DNA of 43,989 nucleotides, taken from the NCBI GenBank assembly GCA_002480345.1, contig DLBY01000090.1, positions 1 through 43,989 of the forward strand. Direction: 5' to 3'. Of the stretch, positions 14,987 through 23,100 are shown piece by piece. The notes beneath the pieces were generated by a model. The model was not told the origin of the DNA, did no database searches, and worked only from the letters and a program-made list of their open reading frames with translations. The number at the start of each line of letters is the position of its first letter. The stretch's first letter is position 1. Origin of the DNA: Phycisphaerales bacterium UBA7812. Lineage in GTDB: Bacteria > Planctomycetota > Phycisphaerae > Phycisphaerales > UBA1924. The translations under genes were made by a program, and so were the position numbers.

Positions 14987-15436
14987 TCAGCGGGAGGGCG
15001 TCACGGGGGGCTCGTTCATCCGCCGGTTGGTGTAAACGGGCTTCACACCCGATGCCCCCAGATCGTCGGCGCCGTCGAGCGTCGCAACCAAGACGAGATC
15101 CGTCGCGGAACCCTGCACGCGGACGAGATAGGGCCCGCCTTCGGGGAACTGGGCCCAGCGGGCGGGTGCGTTTTGGAACTCGATCGGGCGGATGCCGACC
15201 TGGAGATCGACCCCCTCGTTGGCGATCGTGAACCCGCGCGACGCGTTCGCGTCCAACTGGTCGCTGTCGATGACCATCTCCGCCGCGTCCTTGTGGAGGA
15301 TGTCCACGAGCACGGGTGAACTGGTCTCGTTCAGGACGGTGACCCGCGTCTGGTTGGTGGACTGGCACCCGACGAGCGGGGCGAGCGAGAGCGCCGCCGC
15401 GAGAAGCGGGGCGAATGAGGAGCGAATGCTGCGCAT
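14987..15436 (-). CDS. Small lipoprotein of unknown function
   Basis: The 149-residue protein has an N-terminal signal with charged start (MRSIRSSF), a hydrophobic core and the lipobox LVGC, so it should be lipidated at Cys24. The mature part is a predicted beta domain. It begins TRVTVLNETSSPVLVDILHKD and continues with LQVGIRPIEFQNAP, a fold type seen in small periplasmic proteins that hold extra-cytoplasmic complexes. I do not recognise the family. The nearest gene on the same strand is 88 bp upstream (15525-15734). Confidence 0.85.
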   Translation of the reverse strand: MRSIRSSFAPLLAAALSLAPLVGCQSTNQTRVTVLNETSSPVLVDILHKDAAEMVIDSDQLDANASRGFTIANEGVDLQVGIRPIEFQNAPARWAQFPEGGPYLVRVQGSATDLVLVATLDGADDLGASGVKPVYTNRRMNEPPVTPSR

Positions 15437-15524
15437 GCCGGGGCCTCCGGTCCGGGGAAGATCGGGCCGCGCGCGTGCGGGGCATCCGCACGCTCGGATC
15501 GGCCCGAGGGTCTGAACGCTCAGG

Positions 15525-15734
15525 TTATCGGCGTTCCTCGTTGATGATATGAACTTCCTCGATCACGGTGGTGCGTCGGGCGACGACCCGCGGCGACGAT
15601 TCGGTTCCGGAATCACCGCCTGCATCCGGGTGGTCTCCGTCGGGACTCGGCGCTCCGGGCCCATCCCCGCCGCCGCGAAGACCGTCGAGAAAGCCCGCGC
15701 GGACGCGTCCGAAGAAGCGTCCCAGGGATCGCAT
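15525..15734 (-). CDS. Short basic/Gly-rich hypothetical protein
   Basis: The 69-residue product starts MRSLGRFFGRVRAGFLDGLRGG. An in-frame ATG at 15758 is an alternative start. The amphipathic Arg-rich N-terminus is followed by a low-complexity Gly/Asp/Pro/Ser stretch and a conserved-looking tail, VVARRTTVIEEVHIINEERR. No family is recognised. It is divergent from the gene at 15794 with about 60 bp between starts. No strong ribosome binding site precedes either ATG, so it is only moderately supported. Confidence 0.55.
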   Translation of the reverse strand: MRSLGRFFGRVRAGFLDGLRGGGDGPGAPSPDGDHPDAGGDSGTESSPRVVARRTTVIEEVHIINEERR

Positions 15735-15779
15735 GGTGCTGGCATCGCCCTCGGGCATGCCGCTAGCGTATGCGCCGGG

Positions 15780-15786
15780 AAGGAGG
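15780..15786 (+). promoter_or_regulatory. Shine-Dalgarno deciding a GTG start at 15794
   Basis: AAGGAGG stands 7 bases before GTG 15794. The ATG at 15770 lies upstream of this site and lacks one, so GTG 15794 is the likely start of the downstream gene. Confidence 0.8.
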
Positions 15787-15793
15787 CGATGCC

Positions 15794-16384
15794 GTGACGG
15801 ACCCGATGCCAGTGCCCGCGTCGCTCGAGCGCGAGGATCGCTCGGCGACCTCGGTTCTCCCCGATGACGAGCTGTTCCGCGAGGTGCAGCCCCTGCACCA
15901 GAACATGATCGTTCGGGTGGTGGTGCCGATCGAGACACTCGTCGTGCTCGGGGTGGTCGTGCCGCTGCTCGCGACCGCGCCGAGCCGACCCGGTTGGCCC
16001 GTGATCGTGCTGATCGCCGCAGCGGCGATCGGTGTCCCGGCCTGCCTCATGTTCATCCGCATGACGACGATTGTCACGCGGCGCGAGCTGATCGTCCGCT
16101 ACCGCCCCTTCCCGGGCAAGCGCGTGCCGGTGAGCGCGATCCGCTCCGCGGAGGCGATCCGCTACAACCCGCTCGCGGAGGGGGGCTGGGGATGGCGCAT
16201 CAGCCGTCGCTATCACCGCCTGCTGAATGTCTCGGGCGACCGGGGCGTCCATGTCGTCTGGGGAGACGGCAAGGCCGACCAGGTGCTGCTGGGCTCGCGC
16301 GAGGCGGAACGCCTCGCCGAGGCGATCGAACTCGCACGGTTCGCGCTCACTGAAGCAGACGCGTCGTCCGCCCCGACGCCCTGA
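15794..16384 (+). CDS. Two-TM membrane protein with PH-like (DUF6141-type) domain
   Basis: The 196-residue product uses GTG 15794, set by the AAGGAGG just upstream. The N-terminal part (DDELFREVQPLHQNMIVRV) leads into two TM helices (about 36-57 and 64-82). A cytoplasmic PH-like beta domain follows, with ITRRELIVRYRPFPGKRVPVSAIRSAEAIRYNP, GGWGWRISRRYHRLLNVSGDRGVHVVWGDG and a final helix REAERLAEAIELAR. This matches the layout of bacterial PH-domain membrane proteins such as DUF6141. The role is unknown, possibly membrane or lipid sensing. It is a single gene divergent from 15525-15734. Confidence 0.85.
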   Translation: MTDPMPVPASLEREDRSATSVLPDDELFREVQPLHQNMIVRVVVPIETLVVLGVVVPLLATAPSRPGWPVIVLIAAAAIGVPACLMFIRMTTIVTRRELIVRYRPFPGKRVPVSAIRSAEAIRYNPLAEGGWGWRISRRYHRLLNVSGDRGVHVVWGDGKADQVLLGSREAERLAEAIELARFALTEADASSAPTP

Positions 16385-16405
16385 GTGACGCAGAGGCGTG
16401 CGCAC

Positions 16406-16435
16406 GAAAAAGGGGGGACGGTTGCCCGTCCCCCC
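16406..16435 (-). terminator. Intrinsic terminator of the dockerin-tagged metallopeptidase gene
   Basis: GGGGGGACGG pairs with CCGTCCCCCC around a 4-base loop. On the minus strand it is followed by TTTTT. It lies 32 bp after the stop at 16467 and probably also blocks read-through from the convergent gene ending at 16384. Confidence 0.85.
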
Positions 16436-16466
16436 TGTGGGTCGTCATGCTGTCAGGCGAGCCCGA

Positions 16467-18971
16467 TCAGGGGCAGCCGCCCGTGAACGCGGCGACGAAG
16501 GCGTTGATGTCGCCCAGGTCGAAGACGCCGAACGGTGCCGCGAGGTCCGCGACGGGATCCTGGCTCGTGAAGCCCGCGACGAAGGCGTTGATGTCGCCCA
16601 GATCGAGGACATTGAACGGCTCGGCGAGGTCCGCGGCGTTGCAGCCGTCGCTGGTCGGGTCCTCGCAGGAGAGGCTCTCGACGCGGACGGCGTCGACACC
16701 CGCCTCGACGACGGTGCCGATGTCATCGGAGGCGATGAACCGGACACGGACCTGGTCGGTGGGGGTCACAAAGTCCGCGATGCGGAAGCTCTTCTCGACC
16801 CAGCCGCCGCTGACCTCGGGGCCCGTGGGCCCGACCTCTTCGAGGAGGACCCAGCTGCTGCCGCCGTTGTTGGAGATCTGGATGACGAAGGTCTCCTCGA
16901 AGGCGTTCGCGGCGCTGCCCGCCTCGTTGTTGTCATACCAGCGGGCGTAGGAGAGGACCGCCTCGCTGTCGCCCGCGACCTGGAAGTTGGGGCTGGTGAG
17001 GGTGGTCGAGCCGCCGTCGACATCGGAGTTGTTCGCGCCGTTGTCGGTGATGTAGCAGATGCCCGAGCCGTCGAAGTCCGAATCGGGATCCGCGACGCGG
17101 TCATCGGCGCCCTGGGTGGGGGTGGTGCGCTGCCACGCGCCGTCGGTCAGGCCCGCGGAGTTGGTGACGGTCCAGCCCTGGTCGGTCTGGAAGTTGTCCT
17201 CGAAGGCGATGTCGAGCACGCCCACACCTGGATCGAAGGGCGCCGCGGGCCCGCCCTCGGGGAGGGTGATGACGCCCGACTGATCGCCCGTGATCTCGAT
17301 GTAGAACTCGGGGTCCTCGGCGCAGAGCGCGCCGGGCACCTCCGCGGTGAACTGGTTGCCGCCCGCGCTCTGGAGCGTGACGCTCTGGAACGCGCCGCCG
17401 TCGGTGCGGAAGCGCAGGACGCGGTTGGAGACGATCTCGTCGTTCGGATCGATGTCGACGCTGACCTGGAACGCCTCACCAGGGGTGAGCAGCGCCGGCA
17501 CCTCGTTGACGAGGTCGATGGTCGCCGGGATGAACGGCAGGCCCTCGAAGCTCGCGAACAGGTTGTACGCCTGGATGCTGTTGGTGTTGTCGCCCGTCAC
17601 GCGGATGTAATAGGTGCCCGGGTCCTCGAGAACGGTCGAGAAGTTCTCGGGCTCGCCCAGCCCGCCGCTGTTCGACGACGCGAGGATCGTGAACCCGTTG
17701 GTGTCCACGATGTCCACCGCGAGGTCGTGGATGCGCAGCGAGTCGTAGGGCGTGCCCGCCGAGCACGAGCCGTTGCTGTTCTGGGGACCGTCGAGGTAGG
17801 TCTCACCGGTGGGGGTGACCTGCACGGTCAGCTCCCCGGGCTCGTCGGCGACGACGGCGTACCAGTCCGAGTCGCTGTTGTCGTCGATGCTGATCGCCGT
17901 CAGGCCCGTCAGGAAGGGCGTGCCCAGGTTCGTCGCGGACGCGGCGTTGTCGTTGGGCTCGTTCGGGTCGCCGTACTGACGCTGCGCGTGCAGGCGGTCG
18001 TCGAGCTGGGGCCCGTCATACGCGGTCGAGACGAAGGGCTCCATGAGCTTGGTCTGGTTGGCGGGGCAGACATGGCTCATGCCCTTGCCGTGCCCGTGCT
18101 CGTGGGCGAGGATGTTGCGGAGGCGGAGCGAGTTGCCCCCGGTGTTGTTGTAGAACGAGTCGTCCGAGTCGAGGACCATGTCCCCGTTGTCGGGGAAGAA
18201 GTTGTAGGCGAGGACGCCGCCGCCTCCGTCGATGCGCTTCGCGGCGATGCGGACATCGCCCCGCACGCCCGCGATGCCGCGGTTGCTGCTGCTTGAGTGG
18301 TTCACGCCGTCGTCGTTGGGCTCGTAGACATAGGTGTTGCCGCTGAGCTCCTCCCAGCGATCGAAGACCTGCTCGTAGAGCGGGAGCCAGTTGTTGATGT
18401 TCCCGTAGATGCCGTTCATCCAGGCGATCAGGTCGCTGGGCCCGCCGCCGAAGCCCGCGTCGTTGATGAAGGTCCCGTCGGGGACGATCGACCAGGTGAT
18501 GATCGTGGGGTCGCCCTGCCCCAGCCCGCCCCCGGAGAGGGCGGTGCTGTCCCAGCGGTTGTTGAGCTGGAAGCGGTTGTCATCGGAGAACATCAGGGTG
18601 TCGAACGCCTCGACGACCTCGACGGGGGTGCCCGGCGCGAAGCACGCCGCGACACCGTTGCCCTCGCCGCGCGCGAGCTTGTCCATCGCGGCCTTCCACT
18701 CGGGGCGCATCTCGTCGTAGGTCTCCCGCGTCAGCAGGTGCCCCACGCGGTCGTACGCCTCGCTGATCATCCCCTCGCGGATCATGCCCGACGCGATCGC
18801 CAGGCGCTGCTCGGCGGGCAACGCCCCGAACATCATCCGCTCCAGACCCGCGACATCGCACGCCGTCGTGCAGCGGTGCGCCGCGACAGGAACCCACGGC
18901 TGCGCGGCGCCCGCGACGGACGCGAGCCCCGCGGTCGCGGTGAGAAGACCCAATACCCTTGCATTGCTCAT
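16467..18971 (-). CDS. Secreted metzincin-type metallopeptidase with C-terminal dockerin-like repeats
   Basis: The 834-residue product has AAGGAG 8 bases before ATG 18971. Its layout is a signal peptide (MSNARVLGLLTATAGLASVAGA), a propeptide-like region, and a zinc peptidase domain with HEHGHGKGMSH at 290-300. That is a complete HExxHxxGxxH metzincin site with general-base Glu291. A PPC-like domain (about 340-480; NEPNDNAASATNLG, GTYYIRVTGDN) follows, then an Ig-like strand domain and a jelly-roll/MAM-like region (about 600-770; AWQRTTPTQG, SGICYITDNG, VLSYARWYDNNEAG). The C-terminus has two dockerin-like repeats, ADLAEPFNVLDLGDINAFVAGF and ADLAAPFGVFDLGDINAFVAAF, bracketed by Cys residues. 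It is probably exported and degrades extracellular protein. It is monocistronic, with its own terminator. The active site looks intact, in contrast to the two astacin-fold proteins at 28.8-33.7 kb. Confidence 0.93.
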   Translation of the reverse strand: MSNARVLGLLTATAGLASVAGAAQPWVPVAAHRCTTACDVAGLERMMFGALPAEQRLAIASGMIREGMISEAYDRVGHLLTRETYDEMRPEWKAAMDKLARGEGNGVAACFAPGTPVEVVEAFDTLMFSDDNRFQLNNRWDSTALSGGGLGQGDPTIITWSIVPDGTFINDAGFGGGPSDLIAWMNGIYGNINNWLPLYEQVFDRWEELSGNTYVYEPNDDGVNHSSSSNRGIAGVRGDVRIAAKRIDGGGGVLAYNFFPDNGDMVLDSDDSFYNNTGGNSLRLRNILAHEHGHGKGMSHVCPANQTKLMEPFVSTAYDGPQLDDRLHAQRQYGDPNEPNDNAASATNLGTPFLTGLTAISIDDNSDSDWYAVVADEPGELTVQVTPTGETYLDGPQNSNGSCSAGTPYDSLRIHDLAVDIVDTNGFTILASSNSGGLGEPENFSTVLEDPGTYYIRVTGDNTNSIQAYNLFASFEGLPFIPATIDLVNEVPALLTPGEAFQVSVDIDPNDEIVSNRVLRFRTDGGAFQSVTLQSAGGNQFTAEVPGALCAEDPEFYIEITGDQSGVITLPEGGPAAPFDPGVGVLDIAFEDNFQTDQGWTVTNSAGLTDGAWQRTTPTQGADDRVADPDSDFDGSGICYITDNGANNSDVDGGSTTLTSPNFQVAGDSEAVLSYARWYDNNEAGSAANAFEETFVIQISNNGGSSWVLLEEVGPTGPEVSGGWVEKSFRIADFVTPTDQVRVRFIASDDIGTVVEAGVDAVRVESLSCEDPTSDGCNAADLAEPFNVLDLGDINAFVAGFTSQDPVADLAAPFGVFDLGDINAFVAAFTGGCP

Positions 18972-19402
18972 CGAAGACTCCTTATTCAACTCCGACTCCA
19001 TTCCGACTCCGACACCCGAGGAGCGGCGCGACGCGGCAGGATCACGGCGGAGACCGCCGTTCCGCGGCGAGCGAGACCACGCGCCGCGGGGGCCTGTGCC
19101 GCCCGTCGATCGGGCGTGTGTGGACACTGAACGGGGACACGAACCGCCCCCGGACGCGGGGATCGCCCCCACGCGAGACCTACGGCGAGATCGGCCCCCG
19201 CGCCAGGCGGGTCCGGCCGAACAAATCGCTTCGTGCTGCGAACGACATCCCTCTGCGATCCAAACGAGAACAGGTACCGATAACCGGGGATAGGACCGGG
19301 ACCACGGACGCAGAATTGCGGCCGCCGAGCCGGCGCACCCTCTCCTCGATGCCTGTTATACGACACCGGGGGCCCGGTGGATCCACGGGTGTGCGAGTTC
19401 TC
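18972..19402. other. 431-bp intergenic region between two minus-strand genes
   Basis: This region lies upstream of the metallopeptidase gene and downstream of the MscK-type gene. It contains the AAGGAGT ribosome binding site (18977-18983) and two 9-bp direct repeats (18991-19010). I see no ORF with protein-like composition and no clear terminator for the channel gene. Confidence 0.55.
18991..19010. repeat. Pair of 9-bp direct repeats near the metallopeptidase start
   Basis: TCCGACTCC occurs at 18991-18999 and 19002-19010, 11 bp apart centre to centre (one helical turn). They lie just upstream of the ribosome binding site of the metallopeptidase gene. This could be an operator for a protein binding one face of the helix, or chance. 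Confidence 0.35.
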
Positions 19403-22400
19403 TCACCGCGCCCCGGGCGCCCCGCGGTCGGTCGCGAGGCGGGCGGATTCCGCGAGCCCCTCGAGCCCGGGGGCCGAGCGGATGTGCAGGTCGCGCTGGG
19501 GGAACGCGATCTCGATGCCCGCCTCGCGGAAGGCCTCGGTGATCCGCATGTGCGCCTCGTGGCGGACAAACAGCAGTTTCTCGACATGCGGCAGGTAGAT
19601 CCGCAGTTCGAAGTTGAGGGTGCTGTCCCCGAACGAGCGGAAGTGAACGAACGGCGCCGGATCGCGCAGCACATCGGGCATCTCGTCGGCGACGCGCTGG
19701 AGGACACGCTCCGCCTCCCGGATGTCGGCGCCGTAGCTCACCCCCACGGGGATGGTCAGGCGCAGCACCGGGTCGGAGAGCGTCCAGTTGATGACATCCC
19801 CCGTGATGAACGCCTTGTTGGGGATGATGAGTTCCTTGCGGTCCCAGTCCGTGATCGTCGTGGCCCGCATCCGGATCCGCGTCACCGTGCCGTTCACCGT
19901 CCCAACGGTCACCGTGTCTCCGATCCGGATCGGGCGCTCCGCGAGGATGATCAGGCCCGACACGAAGTTCGCGAAGATCTCCTGGAGCCCGAACGCGAGC
20001 CCGAAGGTCAACGCCGCCGCGAGCCACTGGATGTTGCGCCACCCGATGTTGATCGCGCCGAACGCCGCCGCGATCCCGATGATCGCGATCACATACCGCA
20101 GCACGGTGCTCAACGCGTACCGGCTCCCCGCGTCCAGGGGCAACCGCTGGAGCACGAAGATCTCCACGAACCCCGGGAGGTTCCGGAACGCGACGAGCGT
20201 CGCGATCGCGAGCACGAAACCGAGCAGCACATCCGCGACCGAGACCCGGGGCGTGTCGTCCGCCGGCTCGGCGCCCCCCTCGCCCGACGACGCGGGCGAA
20301 CCCATCGGGGGCGTGAGCATCGGGCGCACCGCCTCGGGGGCCTCGCCCTGCCCCGCGGGGCGCGCCGCCTGGCTGCCCGAGCCCCCCGAAGAACCCTGTG
20401 CAGCGCTGGACGCGGCGCTTCCCGCGGCCGCCACCGATCCGATCGATCCCTCCAGGATCGGCACCGTCTCGGTGTCCTCGCCCTCCTCGACGCGGAACTC
20501 GGGGTAGACCTGGACGCGATCCAGCACGCGGAGCGCCGGGAGCGTCTCCGCCCAGGCGCCGTAGAGCCCGATCACCGCGACGACGAGCAGCCCGGCGCGG
20601 AAGAGTTGCTGGGTCTGCTGGCTGATCGCGGGCAGGTCGAGCTTGTCCTCGTCGATCGCGGGCTGCACGCCCTCGGAGGGTTTGCCCGCCTCCTGCTTCT
20701 CGCCGACCGCCTGCTCGCGCCGGCGCTTCGCGTCCTCCACCGCGACGCGTCGGCGCGCCACGAAGAGCCACCGCCCCAGCATCCCGTGGACGATCAGCAG
20801 CGCGCCCGCGAGCGCGAGGGTGACCTCCAGCCGCTCAGCGAGCTGCCGCGCGGTGTAGAAATACCCCAGCCACGCGAGGACGATCAGCGCGAGCGGCGCC
20901 GCGGGGATCAGCGGGAGCCACAGGGCGCGGGCCCGCTCCGTCCAGCCCCCACGACGCTGCACGAGCGCCACGACGGGCCCGCCCGGGCGGACGAGCAGGA
21001 TCGCGGCGAACGCGACGCCGCCCCACAGCGTTGTGAACGCGACGCGCCCCAGCGTGCTGATGCTCGCGTCCGAACCGATCGCGTCGGCGACCGCGAGCGT
21101 TCCCGCGCCGAGCGCCGCGAGCGGGACGAGCCACCGGCCCGCGCCCGACAGCGCGCGCACGAGACCGAGCGGCCAGCGGAAGTGCGCGTCCGCGAGCCCG
21201 CCCCCGCGGAACACCCCGAAGGCGAACGCGAGCGGCGCGTACGCGAGCCCGGCGGCGCGCAGCCCCTCGCCCAGTGCGCGCCCCGCGATCGGGATCCCCG
21301 CGATGTCCCTGATGAACGATCCCGAGAAAACGAGCAGCGCCGCGATCGGCAGCGCCTTGATGACGGTGAGCCCCAGCGCGCCGAGCGTGAGCGCGTAGGA
21401 ATCGGTCCGGAAGCGGGAGACCTTCCCCGAGATCTGCTTGAGGCGGAGCCTTGCCCAGCGCGCCGCGAGGAACAGCAGCACGACCGCGGCGCCCCCCGCG
21501 AGCAGCGCGGGCCACCCCGACGCGGCGCCCGCGCGCGCGCGGGCGAGCGTCTCGCGCCACGCGTCGACGCTGCGGAGGGGGCGGACCGCCGAGGCGATGT
21601 CCGACAAGCGGCGCCCGTCCGCTTTCGGCACGCTCCGCACCCAGAGGATTCGCTCGCGGATGTAACCCTCGTAGGCCTCGACCGCGTCGAGCAGGGTCGC
21701 GAGCGATCGTTCGAGCGTCGCGAGTTCCGCGGCGTACTTGCCAGCGTCGTCCTGCAGGATCGTGAGCAGATCGCGCCGGGCGGAGGCGAGGTCGCGGGCC
21801 ACGGCGCGCGCCGCCTCGGGGTCGGAGACCTCCTCGCTCGAATCCGCAACGCGGGACATCAGCTCGTCGACCACCAGGTCGATGTCGCGGTAGGCCTCGC
21901 GCGCATCCTCGCGTTCGAACCGGATGGACTCCGCCTGCTCGAGTTCCCGGCGCACCTGCCGCAGACGCGATCGCAGGTCTTCGGGGTTGGTGATCCCCTC
22001 GCTGAGTTCCTCGTAGTGGCGCCTGAGCAGCAGGCCCGTCGCGCGGGTGAGCCCGCTCGCGACGATCCGCTCCCGGACGGCGCGGTACTGGGTTCGGATC
22101 GTGCGCAGGGCCGCGTCCGCCGCGGTCACGCCCCCCCGCGCCTCGGTGGTCTTCTGCGGGAGACCGGTCGCCTGCGTGCGCTGCTCCGCCAGCGAACGGC
22201 TGTGGTCCGCGTAGGCCCGGAGCACGGGGTGTTGACCCTGGGTCTGTTTCGCGAGCCTCGCGGCCTCCGCGGCCTCGCGTTCCGCGTCCTGCTTGCGCTT
22301 GGCGCTCACGAGGTTCTGCCAGGCGCCGACGGCCTGCTCGGCGCGGGTCACGCGGCGCGCGGCGCGGTCCCGTCGCGCGGGCAGCAGCTCGCGCCGCGCG

Positions 22401-23053
22401 TCGTATTCCGCGAGTTCCGCCTGCAGGGCCGCGACCTCCGCGTCGAGCGCGGCGCGTTCCGCCCAATCGCGGATCGCGCGGGCCGCGTCCGCGGGGGGCG
22501 CCTCAGCGCCGGGAACGGGCGCGGGGGTGCCCAGCTCGCCCAGTCGCTGCCTGGCCTGCGCGATCGCGCCGGGGATCGCCTCGCGCCGCTCCTGCCGCCT
22601 GGTCGCCTCGGCGGCGAGCTCCGCGGCCTGCGCGCGCGCCAGTTCCAGCTCCGCGGTCGCCTCGGCGGCGCGCTGCTCGACGGTCGAGAGCGTCGCATCG
22701 GCGGGGACCTCGGGGCGGATCGCCTCGGGCGCGGTCGCGAGCTCGCGCTTGATCTCCGCGAGCAGGGGCTCGGCCTCCGCGGCGCGCCGCTTCGATTCCT
22801 CGGTCCGTGCGACCATCTGCGCGCGCCGCTCGAGCTGCGCGAGCGCCTGGTTCAGCAGCTCACGCGCCGTCGCGTCGTCCTCGGTCAGGGTCTCCAGCCG
22901 CGCGCGGATCGCGTCCCGCGACACCGATTCGGGGAGCGTCGCGGGCGCGGTCGATCGGGTCGTCGCGTCGGGGGGCGTGGTGCCCTGCGCCGGCGCGAGC
23001 GAGACGAGACACACCGACGCGAGGAAAGCCAAGAGTGTGGAGCGTGTGCGCAT
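19403..23053 (-). CDS. Large MscK/KefA-type mechanosensitive channel protein
   Basis: The 1216-residue product has a signal peptide (MRTRSTLLAFLASVCLVSLAPA). A long periplasmic Glu/Arg/Ala-rich coiled-coil region covers about 40-480. A polytopic membrane region of about ten helices (about 480-960) contains a low-complexity insert of about 80 Gly/Ser/Pro residues. The C-terminus (about 1000-1210) is the conserved MscS core: TFGLAFGLQEIFANFVSGLII (pore helix and start of the beta domain), AERPIRIGDTVTVGTVNGTV, and LIIPNKAFITGDVINWT. The length and order match MscK/KefA, the large MscS relatives that release solutes under hypo-osmotic shock and may be K+ regulated. A secreted EEP-family hydrolase gene precedes it by 47 bp on the same strand, so the two are probably co-transcribed. 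No strong ribosome binding site precedes ATG 23053. Confidence 0.93.
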   Translation of the reverse strand: MRTRSTLLAFLASVCLVSLAPAQGTTPPDATTRSTAPATLPESVSRDAIRARLETLTEDDATARELLNQALAQLERRAQMVARTEESKRRAAEAEPLLAEIKRELATAPEAIRPEVPADATLSTVEQRAAEATAELELARAQAAELAAEATRRQERREAIPGAIAQARQRLGELGTPAPVPGAEAPPADAARAIRDWAERAALDAEVAALQAELAEYDARRELLPARRDRAARRVTRAEQAVGAWQNLVSAKRKQDAEREAAEAARLAKQTQGQHPVLRAYADHSRSLAEQRTQATGLPQKTTEARGGVTAADAALRTIRTQYRAVRERIVASGLTRATGLLLRRHYEELSEGITNPEDLRSRLRQVRRELEQAESIRFEREDAREAYRDIDLVVDELMSRVADSSEEVSDPEAARAVARDLASARRDLLTILQDDAGKYAAELATLERSLATLLDAVEAYEGYIRERILWVRSVPKADGRRLSDIASAVRPLRSVDAWRETLARARAGAASGWPALLAGGAAVVLLFLAARWARLRLKQISGKVSRFRTDSYALTLGALGLTVIKALPIAALLVFSGSFIRDIAGIPIAGRALGEGLRAAGLAYAPLAFAFGVFRGGGLADAHFRWPLGLVRALSGAGRWLVPLAALGAGTLAVADAIGSDASISTLGRVAFTTLWGGVAFAAILLVRPGGPVVALVQRRGGWTERARALWLPLIPAAPLALIVLAWLGYFYTARQLAERLEVTLALAGALLIVHGMLGRWLFVARRRVAVEDAKRRREQAVGEKQEAGKPSEGVQPAIDEDKLDLPAISQQTQQLFRAGLLVVAVIGLYGAWAETLPALRVLDRVQVYPEFRVEEGEDTETVPILEGSIGSVAAAGSAASSAAQGSSGGSGSQAARPAGQGEAPEAVRPMLTPPMGSPASSGEGGAEPADDTPRVSVADVLLGFVLAIATLVAFRNLPGFVEIFVLQRLPLDAGSRYALSTVLRYVIAIIGIAAAFGAINIGWRNIQWLAAALTFGLAFGLQEIFANFVSGLIILAERPIRIGDTVTVGTVNGTVTRIRMRATTITDWDRKELIIPNKAFITGDVINWTLSDPVLRLTIPVGVSYGADIREAERVLQRVADEMPDVLRDPAPFVHFRSFGDSTLNFELRIYLPHVEKLLFVRHEAHMRITEAFREAGIEIAFPQRDLHIRSAPGLEGLAESARLATDRGAPGAR

Positions 23054-23100
23054 GCGATCAGAGACTACGCCGCCCGAGCGTCGCGGGATCGGTGCCCCCC

